Of a stretch of 35,123 nt of DNA, positions 7,495 to 16,331 are shown piece after piece. The notes beneath the pieces were generated by a model, which was given only the letters and a program-made list of their open reading frames with translations, made no database searches and had not been told where the DNA came from. Source of the stretch: Negativicutes bacterium (lineage in GTDB: Bacteria; Bacillota; Negativicutes; Anaeromusales; Anaeromusaceae). The position numbers were made by a program, and so were the translations under genes. Location: assembly GCA_009929485.1 (NCBI GenBank), contig SAAJ01000030.1, positions 1 to 35,123 of the forward strand, in the 5' to 3' direction. Within the stretch, counting starts at the first letter, position 1. Each line of letters opens with the position of its first letter.

Positions 7495-8142
7495 ATGGGT
7501 AAGCGTATCGCTTTTTTAATGTGGGGTCTCTGCCTGTTCGGGTTCGGAATTGTGCTGACTGTAAAAAGCAATCTCGGCACAGCCCCTTGGGACGTACTGC
7601 ACCTAGGCCTCACCAACTATCTGCCGCTGACACTAGGACAAGTTTCGCAAGGCTGCGGCGCTCTGGTAATCGCCTTGAGCTGGTTTTTAGGGGTCAAACC
7701 CGGTTGGGGAAGCATAGCCAATATGATTTTCATCGGCTTCTACATTGATTTTTTCATGTGGCTGCCTTTTATGCCCTCGCCGACCTCTCTTCCCGCTCAG
7801 CTTTTCATGCTCCTGTTGGGCATCTGGATTATCGGCTGGGCCAGCTATTTCTACCTGACCGCCGCCTTTGGCGCCGGTCCCCGGGACAGCTTCATGGTCG
7901 GCGCCGTAGCAAAAACCGGCCAGCAAGTGTGGCTCATCCGCACCCTCCTCGAAAGCAGCGTCGCCATAGGAGGTTATTTCTTGGGCGGACCAATTGGCCT
8001 TGGCACCATTATTATCGCTTTGACCTTGGGCCCCTCCATCCAATGGGCCTTCCGCCTTCGCAACGAACGCCCCGAAGACATTCAGCATCGCAGTTTTTTC
8101 AAAGATTCCGTTAAACCGTTGGCCAAAGCCAGCAACGAATAA
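7495..8142 (+). CDS. YczE/YyaS/YitT-family membrane protein
   Basis: Integral membrane protein of 215 residues with about five hydrophobic segments (roughly 5-25, 48-68, 75-92, 98-120 and 150-180). Characteristic strings are GFGIVLTVKSNLGTAPWDVLH near the N-terminus and YLTAAFGAGPRDSFMVG in the middle, both typical of the YczE family (COG2364). The biochemical role is not established; a membrane transporter role is often suspected. A GGAGGAG ribosome site lies just before the ATG. It is followed after 28 bases by the D-aminoacylase-like gene, so the pair may be an operon, perhaps moving a substrate or product of that enzyme (inference). Confidence 0.88.
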   Translation: MGKRIAFLMWGLCLFGFGIVLTVKSNLGTAPWDVLHLGLTNYLPLTLGQVSQGCGALVIALSWFLGVKPGWGSIANMIFIGFYIDFFMWLPFMPSPTSLPAQLFMLLLGIWIIGWASYFYLTAAFGAGPRDSFMVGAVAKTGQQVWLIRTLLESSVAIGGYFLGGPIGLGTIIIALTLGPSIQWAFRLRNERPEDIQHRSFFKDSVKPLAKASNE

Positions 8143-8170
8143 ATGAAAACAAACGGGAGTCAATCGTATT

Positions 8171-9538
8171 ATGTATGATCTTGTCATTAACAATGGTATT
8201 CTCTTCGACCCGGCGCGCCAGCTGCGTCTTCAGGGTCACCTAGCGATTCAAGACGGTCGCATTGCCGCCATTCGCAGCGGCGAACTTTTTGAAGGAAAAC
8301 AACAGCTGGACGCCGCCGGTCATATTGTCTGCCCCGGATTTATTGACATGCACGGGCATATCGACGCCGCCCCTTACTGCGCAGAGCTTTCGTTGCGTCA
8401 AGGCATTACGACCACCGTCGGCGGCAACTGCGGCGCGAGCCCCTTAGATTTGGAGCAATTTTTCCGCGAGCAGGACGAAACAGGCTTTCCGCTGCACCAG
8501 GCTGAATTCATCGGCCATTCAACACTGCGCCGCACTGTCGGCGTCGAAGATCCGCTGCAGCCCGCCACCAATGAACAGATTCTTGCCATGGAGCGTCTAG
8601 CATCCCAAGCGCTCGAAGCTGGCGCTTGCGGACTTTCTTTAGGCCTTGCCTATGTTCCCGGAAGCTCTGCGGAAGAAGTGCTGCGCCTCAGCCGCCTAGC
8701 CGCTCGCTTTGGCCGCCTTATTTCCATCGACACCCGGCTTCTCAGTAACAATGATTTGTATTCCCTGGTAGAAGCCATTACCATCGCCCGCCAGACCGGC
8801 GCGCGCATGCAAATTTCTCACCTCGTCTATCAATACGGCACCGGCATGATCAAAGAAGCCCTGACAGTCATCTCCAAAGCCATCCAGGACGGCCTGGACA
8901 TCCGCTTTGACAGCGGCATGTACACGGAATGGGCCACCCATATCGGCACCGTTCTTTTTAATGAAGAAGCCCTAGCCCGCGAAGAATGGAAGCTGGAAGA
9001 CATCATTGTCATCACCGGGCCGCATCACGGCCAGCGCCTGACGCCGGAGCTTTATAAGCATCTGCGAGCTGAAGCCCCCACTACCTCCGTCGTGGTGCTA
9101 ACAGGCATTGAAGAGGAAATCTACCAAGCGCTGCTGCATCCTTCGGCCATGCCCTCCACTGACACCGGCGCTTACGCGCCCGGCGAAGGACACCCGCAAA
9201 TCGCCGGCAGCTTCCCTCGATACTTCAAAAAAATGGTTGCGAACCGTTACGACCTCAGCCTCATGGAAGCCATCCGCAAAGCCACCTTACTCCCAGCGGA
9301 CACCCTGGGACTGTTGCAAAAAGGGCGTCTCGAAGAAGGCAGGGACGCGGATATCGTCGTTTTCGACATCCAGTCTCTCAGCGACAACGCCACCTTCTTT
9401 ACGCCAGACGCACCTCCTAGCGGCATTGACTATGTCATTGTCAATGGCCGCTTGGCCCTGGACCACGGCGTCATCCGGGACAACAAAGCGGGACGCAGCA
9501 TCCGCTGCCAGTGCCCTGCTTACGATTACCAGATATAA
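8171..9538 (+). CDS. N-acyl-D-amino-acid deacylase-family amidohydrolase
   Basis: Amidohydrolase-superfamily protein of 455 residues, related to D-aminoacylases that remove the acyl group from N-acyl-D-amino acids. N-terminal small beta domain (YDLVINNGILFDP), metal-site HGH (residues 61-63) in CPGFIDMHGHID, GNCGAS (85-90) carrying the metal-ligand cysteine of this family, SHL with H217, and a C-terminal AxxLPADTLGL...DADIVVFD segment. Where classical D-aminoacylases have a THxR motif, this protein reads IDTR (about 186-189). The SHHK-like motif is also changed, to SHLV. It is therefore a divergent member, and substrate or metal use may differ. The ATG follows GGGAGT. It is probably co-transcribed with the membrane-protein gene upstream. 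Confidence 0.87.
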   Translation: MYDLVINNGILFDPARQLRLQGHLAIQDGRIAAIRSGELFEGKQQLDAAGHIVCPGFIDMHGHIDAAPYCAELSLRQGITTTVGGNCGASPLDLEQFFREQDETGFPLHQAEFIGHSTLRRTVGVEDPLQPATNEQILAMERLASQALEAGACGLSLGLAYVPGSSAEEVLRLSRLAARFGRLISIDTRLLSNNDLYSLVEAITIARQTGARMQISHLVYQYGTGMIKEALTVISKAIQDGLDIRFDSGMYTEWATHIGTVLFNEEALAREEWKLEDIIVITGPHHGQRLTPELYKHLRAEAPTTSVVVLTGIEEEIYQALLHPSAMPSTDTGAYAPGEGHPQIAGSFPRYFKKMVANRYDLSLMEAIRKATLLPADTLGLLQKGRLEEGRDADIVVFDIQSLSDNATFFTPDAPPSGIDYVIVNGRLALDHGVIRDNKAGRSIRCQCPAYDYQI

Positions 9539-9543
9539 GAAGA

Positions 9544-9598
9544 ATTGAACAAGAGTCACGTGAGTCGCGGGAGGGTACGAAGGAGAGCTACGAATATA
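9544..9598 (+). repeat. Purine-rich dispersed intergenic repeat, copy C
   Basis: Begins ATTGAACAAGAGTC and continues with GGGAGGGTACGAAGGAGAG. It shares those blocks with the inverted copy at 4681-4737. It lies directly after the deacylase stop codon and is followed at once by a related copy at 9601. Confidence 0.5.
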
Positions 9599-9600
9599 GT

Positions 9601-9658
9601 TTTGAACAAGAGTAAAGGGAGTAAAGTGAGGGTTCGAAGAGGACTACAGAGAACAGAT
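9601..9658 (+). repeat. Purine-rich dispersed intergenic repeat, copy D
   Basis: TTTGAACAAGAGTAAAGGG, then GAGGGTTCGAAGAGGAC and ACAGAGAACAG. It forms an imperfect tandem pair with 9544-9598 (the start, the GAGGGT-CGAAG block and spacing are kept). It ends three bases before a terminator stem. Confidence 0.5.
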
Positions 9659-9660
9659 CA

Positions 9661-9700
9661 AAAAAGTCCGTATCACAGTTGAATGTGGTACGGACTTTTT
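9661..9700. terminator. Bidirectional intrinsic terminator
   Basis: A 17-bp stem (AAAAAGTCCGTATCACA paired with TGTGGTACGGACTTTTT, one T-G wobble) has a 6-base loop. Poly-A on the left and poly-T on the right allow it to act in both directions. It lies between the convergent deacylase gene and the exported-protein gene. Confidence 0.85.
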
Positions 9701-9722
9701 CCTTGTGTATCGTTTATGAACT

Positions 9723-10235
9723 TTATTTGGACGCTGTTTTCGCCGTGGTCGCGGTTTTCGTTTCATCACCGCGCACATAGAAACGCACCTGCTTAGCAGC
9801 CTTAGAAAGAGCCAGCTTATACGCTTCCGCCTCGGTCTGCACCGTAGCCCGACAGTCGAGCAGCTTTTTCTGCTGCAGCACGCCTGTTTTTGCATCCCGA
9901 ATCAACACGGTAGCGCTGAGATGATACTGACAGGCGTCTTCCCCTGCCAGAAATCCCGGCATTTTCAAAGCTTCCCCGGTTACCTTCTTTATTTCTACTA
10001 TAGTAGCCGCGTTGGCGTCATTTTTCTGCAGACCAAACTCCGCTAAAATCGCTTTATTCAAATCCGACGCCAACAGCGTATTATCCTGAAGCTCCTCCGC
10101 CGGCAGCACCGCAAACGCCACCGTAAGATCCTTGACCACCTTCACCGTTTTATCGTCTTTAGAGGCAGCCTGCGCCGGAAGCGCCAGCAAACAAACTAGG
10201 CAGCCCAACAGCAAGCCGCGAAATAATGATTTCAT
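9723..10235 (-). CDS. Exported protein of unknown function
   Basis: A 170-residue protein with a clear Sec signal peptide: basic MKSLFRG, hydrophobic core LLLGCLVCLLAL and a cleavage-like PAQA-A near residue 23. The mature part has alternating charged and beta-like stretches with two cysteines (CQYHLSATVLI and LLDCRATVQTE) that could form a disulfide. It ends in a Thr/Lys-rich tail. I do not recognise a domain. The ATG at 10235 is six bases from GGGAGGG; an ATG at 10241 abuts that site and is too close. It follows the diguanylate cyclase gene by 49 bases on the same strand, so the two are likely co-transcribed. A cell-surface or periplasmic role is inferred from the signal peptide only. Confidence 0.8.
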   Translation of the reverse strand: MKSLFRGLLLGCLVCLLALPAQAASKDDKTVKVVKDLTVAFAVLPAEELQDNTLLASDLNKAILAEFGLQKNDANAATIVEIKKVTGEALKMPGFLAGEDACQYHLSATVLIRDAKTGVLQQKKLLDCRATVQTEAEAYKLALSKAAKQVRFYVRGDETKTATTAKTASK

Positions 10236-10284
10236 ATTCATCCCTCCCAAGAAGAGTAAATTCGGCGAGAGAGACGGTTTTCCT

Positions 10285-11847
10285 CTATTTGTCCACTTGA
10301 AAAAGTTTTTGCCCATATTGGCTTAGCCGTTTTGCAAAAAGCTCTGCATATTTCAAGCGATTCTCTTCCTTTTCCTTATACATCAACGTGTCGGCTTCTT
10401 TGATGATTGCATTAGTACTAATAACATCAGTAGCCTGGCCGATCGCCCAACCAATGGAAACGCTCACAGGAACAGCGCTATTTACTCGATTGTGTGCTGC
10501 AATCTTGTCGCGGACCCGCTGGCAGGCTTCTTGAACAACGACATCATCGGTCATCTGCATGACAACAGCAAATTCATCGCCCCCTAGGCGTATAACAAGA
10601 TCGTGGTGGTCAAAACACTCCTTAATCATTTTTCCTACGGCCGTCAGCAAGACATCCCCCGCAGTATGTCCGCAAGTATCATTGACCAACTTGAGCCCAT
10701 CCACATCAATGGAAATAAAGCCAATCGGATTGAAGCGGCCTGTTGCCAGACGCAGAAGTTCATGCTCTAAGTAATTGCGATTATACAAACCTGTCAGAAC
10801 GTCGTGAAAACCAATATGCAGTAATTTTACGGTAGACAAGTAGACAACGGCAATAACCAATAAAAACGCAATGACCAAAAACACGCTAATCAACCAAATA
10901 AAACGCATAGACGATACGAGTATCTCGTCCGTATTCTGCACCAATACCAAATACCACTCACTCACATGATTAATGCCATGAAAATCAAATTTCATAACAT
11001 GGTAGGTCTTATCAACATCATCCACAAACTGCTCAAAATATTCCTCGCCGTTTACAATGCGCGACAATACCGGTTCATAATTTTTAGCTGCTTCTACACT
11101 AAGAATAGACTCTTTTTTAGGGTGCGAAATAAGCAGCCCCCGATCATCTACCATAAACATATAGCCGGTTTGACCCATTTTGACGGCATTGACAAATTTA
11201 TCCGTAAAATGCCGCATTGGCATTGCTACGTGTATAGCGCCTACGAACGCCCCGTCCTTATGAACCGGCAAAGAAATGATAAACGCCGGATTCCCGTAGA
11301 TCAAGCTGCGATACACATGCGTAATTACATTAGGCTTTCCTTCATCATAGATCGACTTCGCCATAGGATGCTCCGCATTTGATTTTCCAATCGAATCGCC
11401 CCTAGTCGAATCCGCAAAAAATACCCCTCGTTTAATGACATACTTCTTGCCGTTGACAGCCGTCAACTCAAAATCAATGTCTGGACGCAAATTAGCCGAC
11501 AGCGCAATGTTTTCATAAAAACCATTTTTTTCATGAAAGGAACGTAAAAAGTCATTGGCGCGCGCCACGGCCTCGGCGTCCGTAGGCTGGGCGCAAGCCT
11601 CAATAACCCTTGCATCGTCGGCAAGTATCGCTAAAACCACCAATTGATCGTCAATCCAAGTCTGGAGCGTTTTATTAGCCTGATCGAGAATTTTCCCACT
11701 GACATCCTGGTTTATTCTCATTTGATTGTGACTGTCCAAATAATAAATCGTGCCTGCCAAGCATACAAACAAGATCAATAAAACAGGCAAAATCAATTGT
11801 AAGTATCGAACCGCCACTCTTCTCGGAATGCTAGTGCTATTCTTCAT
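10285..11847 (-). CDS. Cache-sensor diguanylate cyclase
   Basis: Membrane sensor of 520 residues that makes cyclic di-GMP. Transmembrane helix 1 (about 16-37) and helix 2 (about 317-338) flank an extracytoplasmic dCache-type sensor (about 40-310, including GNPAFIISLPVHKDGAFVGAIHVAM and TGYMFMVDDRGLLISHP). The C-terminal GGDEF domain (about 340-505) carries an intact active site GGDEF at 422-426, and FHDVLTGLYNRNYL at its start. The position of the inhibitory RxxD site reads DHHD, so feedback inhibition through that site is probably absent. Ribosome site GGAG lies before the ATG. It is followed by an exported-protein gene that may be functionally linked. The ligand is unknown; Cache domains often bind amino acids or organic acids (family knowledge). 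Confidence 0.95.
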   Translation of the reverse strand: MKNSTSIPRRVAVRYLQLILPVLLILFVCLAGTIYYLDSHNQMRINQDVSGKILDQANKTLQTWIDDQLVVLAILADDARVIEACAQPTDAEAVARANDFLRSFHEKNGFYENIALSANLRPDIDFELTAVNGKKYVIKRGVFFADSTRGDSIGKSNAEHPMAKSIYDEGKPNVITHVYRSLIYGNPAFIISLPVHKDGAFVGAIHVAMPMRHFTDKFVNAVKMGQTGYMFMVDDRGLLISHPKKESILSVEAAKNYEPVLSRIVNGEEYFEQFVDDVDKTYHVMKFDFHGINHVSEWYLVLVQNTDEILVSSMRFIWLISVFLVIAFLLVIAVVYLSTVKLLHIGFHDVLTGLYNRNYLEHELLRLATGRFNPIGFISIDVDGLKLVNDTCGHTAGDVLLTAVGKMIKECFDHHDLVIRLGGDEFAVVMQMTDDVVVQEACQRVRDKIAAHNRVNSAVPVSVSIGWAIGQATDVISTNAIIKEADTLMYKEKEENRLKYAELFAKRLSQYGQKLFQVDK

Positions 11848-12177
11848 TTACACTCCACTTCTTTTTCAAAAATACATTACTCTGTCATCGGGCTCTACCA
11901 GTCTCTTACTGTGGTCTGAAATCCCAAAGCAACACCCTTCTACGAAATTCCCATTGTCTAGGGCCTTCATTTCAGTATCTTGCGCCATTTCTATCGAAAA
12001 GCAGACTTCATTTTCAATTTATTAAAGTTAAATTCTATTTAAATGCAACCAACTCCTGCAATAATATACAATTTTCAAACTGCTTCCATAAAGAACACTG
12101 AGGAAAAATCGCCCCGAACTGCAAAAGCCCTAACCAGCATATCAGAGTCGTCCCCTTGAATCAGGTCCACTAAAAAG
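11848..12177. other. Intergenic region without a supported gene
   Basis: About 330 bases between the cyclase gene and a terminator. On the minus strand a 40-codon frame (start near 11990, stop at 11868) begins MAQDTEMKALDNGNFVEG and ends just before the cyclase gene. It has no convincing ribosome site, so I do not call it. I looked for a cyclic di-GMP riboswitch ahead of the cyclase and saw none. A weak A/T-rich stretch at 12010-12075 could hold a promoter. Confidence 0.4.
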
Positions 12178-12215
12178 AAAAAAAGCGCAGCTTCTTAAAG
12201 CAGTTGCGCTTTTTT
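12178..12215. terminator. Intrinsic terminator of the small lysine-rich gene
   Basis: The stem AAAAAGCGCA with TGCGCTTTTT encloses a loop that can extend the pairing. A-rich on the left and T-rich on the right, it can act in either direction. It lies directly after the stop codon of the 33-residue leftward ORF. Confidence 0.75.
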
Positions 12216-12220
12216 ACAAC

Positions 12221-12322
12221 CTATTTTATTGACGAGATCAAGGTATCTGTTTGTTTAACAGCTTTGTCCTTTTCAGCTTTTTTCTTCTTTTTTTCCTTGT
12301 TTTTCGGACTCTTGTCTCCCAT
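12221..12322 (-). CDS. Small lysine-rich protein, unknown function
   Basis: A 33-residue ORF beginning MGDKSPKNKEKKKKKAEK and ending in a short TLISSIK tail. A good ribosome site (AAGGGAG, eight bases before the ATG), an extended -10 promoter about 37 bases upstream and a terminator immediately downstream make it a complete monocistronic unit. Very basic peptides starting MGDKSPK are, as far as I recall, widespread short hypothetical proteins in bacteria; their role is not known to me. The charge suggests RNA or ribosome binding, but this is inference. Confidence 0.75.
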   Translation of the reverse strand: MGDKSPKNKEKKKKKAEKDKAVKQTDTLISSIK

Positions 12323-12358
12323 AATCAACATCTCCCTTTTATTGTGACACCTATGTTC

Positions 12359-12387
12359 ATTATACCACTATTGCGAACCTGCAACGC
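12359..12387 (-). promoter_or_regulatory. Extended -10 promoter of the small lysine-rich gene
   Basis: On the minus strand TGGTATAAT gives a perfect TATAAT (12359-12364) with the TGN extension. A weak TTGCAG lies 14 bases further upstream; at the standard spacing there is no good -35 box, which is normal for extended -10 promoters. It lies 37 bases ahead of the start codon. Confidence 0.55.
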
Positions 12388-12461
12388 GATAATTAGCAAA
12401 ACAATCATCTTACATTTTCTTTTTTATTTAGGACAAAAGAGACATTTCCAAGTTTTTCCTT

Positions 12462-12518
12462 TTTATGATATTCCCGACTTGCCAAAATCACTAAAACCGG
12501 TTCAGAAAAACTGTCCCC
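12462..12518 (+). repeat. 57-bp direct repeat, left copy flanking fic
   Basis: This segment begins TTTATGATATTCCCG and ends AACTGTCCCC. It aligns with 13880-13935 at about 85 percent identity, with one single-base gap. It ends eight bases from the fic stop codon. The GGTTC...GAAC-GTCCCC end resembles REP-like sequences found near RAYT-type (Y1) transposases in Firmicutes (recollection, not verified). Confidence 0.75.
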
Positions 12519-12525
12519 ACCCAAG

Positions 12526-13626
12526 TCAAAATTGCAATGAATAGCTTGTGCTGCGTCCGCCGCCTTGATCTTTTTTAAGAATAGCGGCTTGAATTAAATC
12601 GTTTATGTCGCGAGTAGCCGTGTCTTGAGAGCAATGTGCTATTTTAGCCCACTTAGATGAAGTCAGTTTTCCTTCAAAACCGTCCATAAGAAGGTTTAGG
12701 ATTTTACGCTGCCGCTCGTTAATCACTTTATCCTTATGATACTCCCAAAACCGAGCCTTTTTAAGAACGTCGTCTGTGAATTGCGCTGCGCTGTTTACAG
12801 CCTCAATCAGGACGGATAAAAACCAAATCAAGCCTTCTGTAATAGCAAGGTCTCCTTTTTGAATGTCCTCGAGAACCGTATAATACTTTTCGCGATTTTT
12901 TTGGATCTGCGAAGAAAAGCTATAAAATCGCTGCTCGCTATTTTCCGAGCGCGCCAAGAGAAGATCGGTTAAAGCCCTGGCAATACGGCCATTGCCATCC
13001 TCAAAAGGATGGATAGTTACGAACCATATATGCGCAACTACTGCTTTGATGACCGGATCTATTGCTTCTTCCGAATTGAACCAGGCAAGAAAACATTCCA
13101 TTTCAGCAGGAACTCTCTCGGCGGGCGGAGCTTCAAAATGCACCTTGACCCGGCCGATTCTTCCTGAAATCACCTGCATAGGCCCAGCTTCTTCGCTGCG
13201 CCAATGCCCAACCGTTATTTTTGTCATACCGCTATACCCGGCAGGAAACAGCGCGGCATGCCATGCAAATAGACGTTCTTGGGTAAGCGGCGTCTTGTAG
13301 TTCTGCGTTGCATCCAACATCATTTCTACCACGCCATCAACATCTCTATCGCTAGGCACAAGACCCAGCCGGTCCATTCCCAGCTTCCTGGCTAACGATG
13401 AACGCACCTGCTCTTTATCCAGCTTTTCACCTTCAATTTCACTGGATTTAATTACATCCTGCGTCAGCGTGAGTAAAACGGCATCTTCGCACTGGGACAG
13501 GCCAATGACTTGCATGGTCCCTTTAAGCTGCCCTTGAAGAAAGCGAAATTCGGACAAATACGGCAGCAGTTCCGCAGCATCCCAATGAAAATTAGGCCAA
13601 CTTTCTAATTGATGGATGTAGCGCAT
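12526..13626 (-). CDS. Fic-family protein with N-terminal inhibitory helix and C-terminal HTH
   Basis: A 366-residue Fic (filamentation induced by cAMP) protein. The N-terminal region resembles DUF4172 (MRYIHQLESWPNFHWD). The inhibitory motif SSEIEGE (61-67, Glu65) fits the [S/T]xxxE[G/N] pattern. The active-site motif HPFEDGNGRIAR (206-217) is complete with its catalytic His. A C-terminal winged-helix region (about 310-360, LTSSKWAKIAHCSQDTATRDINDL) should bind DNA. Fic enzymes usually transfer AMP to a target protein; the inhibitory helix suggests a self-restrained class II member. The ATG at 13626 follows AGGTGG by five bases; the first in-frame ATG at 13650 lacks such a site. The gene is bounded by 56-57 bp direct repeats and has palindromes at its promoter, which suggests autoregulation and a mobile history. 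Confidence 0.93.
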   Translation of the reverse strand: MRYIHQLESWPNFHWDAAELLPYLSEFRFLQGQLKGTMQVIGLSQCEDAVLLTLTQDVIKSSEIEGEKLDKEQVRSSLARKLGMDRLGLVPSDRDVDGVVEMMLDATQNYKTPLTQERLFAWHAALFPAGYSGMTKITVGHWRSEEAGPMQVISGRIGRVKVHFEAPPAERVPAEMECFLAWFNSEEAIDPVIKAVVAHIWFVTIHPFEDGNGRIARALTDLLLARSENSEQRFYSFSSQIQKNREKYYTVLEDIQKGDLAITEGLIWFLSVLIEAVNSAAQFTDDVLKKARFWEYHKDKVINERQRKILNLLMDGFEGKLTSSKWAKIAHCSQDTATRDINDLIQAAILKKDQGGGRSTSYSLQF

Positions 13627-13651
13627 AAGGTCCACCTCAACTTTTACCATT

Positions 13652-13720
13652 TGCGGAGATTATCGTTATTATTCTCCGCATTATTGCGGATATTATACAA
13701 CATAAAATCCGCATGAGCAA
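13652..13720 (-). promoter_or_regulatory. fic promoter with four TGCGGA half-sites
   Basis: On the minus strand TTGCTC (13715-13720) and TATAAT (13692-13697) are exactly 17 bases apart. Two inverted repeats built on TGCGGA surround it: TGCGGAGA...TCTCCGCA at 13652-13680, and TGCGGA...TCCGCA at 13685-13713, which encloses the -10 box and abuts the -35 box. This is a typical arrangement for a repressor operator. The helix-turn-helix of the Fic protein itself is a candidate binder. Confidence 0.7.
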
Positions 13721-13742
13721 GCTCCCTTATCACAAAAACCAC

Positions 13743-13792
13743 GGTTCTAACCATTCTTGTCAATCGCATTAGTTAGAATGGTTAGAACCATT
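13743..13792. promoter_or_regulatory. Nested palindromes, possible operator
   Basis: A perfect 15-bp inverted repeat (GGTTCTAACCATTCT at 13743-13757, AGAATGGTTAGAACC at 13775-13789) has a 17-base centre. The right arm is itself a 16-base palindrome with its flank (AATGGTT AG AACCATT), and the left arm contains GGTT CT AACC. A self-symmetric pair of sites suggests a protein operator rather than a terminator. No gene starts next to it except fic, about 120 bases away. Confidence 0.55.
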
Positions 13793-13801
13793 AACAATAG
13801 C

Positions 13802-13869
13802 TTAGGAGCTGATGCCTGCGTGCTATAAGGACAAAGGAGCCCACGGCAGGATGTACCGAAGGCTCCTAA
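13802..13869. other. Possible structured RNA or element end
   Basis: TTAGGAGC (13802-13809) pairs with GCTCCTAA (13862-13869). Inside it, CCTGCGTG-like bases near 13815-13822 pair with CACGGCAGG (13842-13850), leaving one bulge. A second copy of the left arm, GGAGCC (13836-13841), can compete for GGCTCC. This could be a folded RNA, or the end structure of a lost mobile element. No match to a known family is claimed. Confidence 0.35.
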
Positions 13870-13879
13870 AAACAGCTTG

Positions 13880-13935
13880 TTTATGATGTTCCCGTCTTGC
13901 CAAAGTCACTAAAATGGTTCAGGAGAACCGTCCCC
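13880..13935 (+). repeat. 56-bp direct repeat, right copy flanking fic
   Basis: Matches 12462-12518: shared strings include TTTATGAT, CTTGCCAAA, TCACTAAAA, GGTTCAG and GTCCCC. It ends in GGTTCAGGAGAACCGTCCCC, 15 bases before the first CRISPR repeat. Same orientation as the left copy, so fic and its operators sit between direct repeats. Confidence 0.75.
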
Positions 13936-14014
13936 GTGAGTCATGAGCTTGTTTCAATCCACGCGCCCGCAGGGGGCGCGACGACGCTACTGATTCTTTG
14001 TCGATCTGCTTTTT

Positions 14015-15286
<1,272 letters not shown>

Positions 15287-15319
15287 CACGGCGGCGCAGC
15301 TTAAAGAGCTGTTCGGGGA

Positions 15320-15548
15320 GTTTCAATCCACGCGCCCGCAGGGGGCGCGACCAGCAGCGCGCGCTAGAGGCTGCTGCGGCGCGTGTTTCAATCCACGCGC
15401 CCGCAGGGGGCGCGACTGCGTACTAGCAGGTACCCGGCCACTACAACCGGGTTTCAATCCACGCGCCCGCAGGGGGCGCGACAAGACGCTCATGACGGCG
15501 GCAAGCTGCGAGAGATGTTTCAATCCACGCGCCCGCAGGGGGCGCGAC
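15320..15548 (-). repeat. CRISPR block with G-allele repeats (4)
   Basis: Four repeats starting at 15320, 15385, 15451 and 15517 carry the G form. They interrupt two blocks of the C form. Confidence 0.95.
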
Positions 15549-15582
15549 ACCACGATCAAACTCACGAAAAGCCGAGCCGAGA

Positions 15583-16331
<749 letters not shown>

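Noticed and set aside
11868-11990. Minus-strand 40-codon frame beginning MAQDTEMKALDNGN ahead of the cyclase gene
   Set aside because: No ribosome site or recognisable family. Kept only as a remark.
12251-12544. Plus-strand 97-codon frame rich in Phe and Leu
   Set aside because: It is antisense to the lysine-rich mini-gene, whose AAA/AAG codons create the Phe-rich reading. No ribosome site.
13758-13780. TTGACA on the minus strand inside the nested palindrome as a -35 box
   Set aside because: No -10 sequence lies at a suitable distance.
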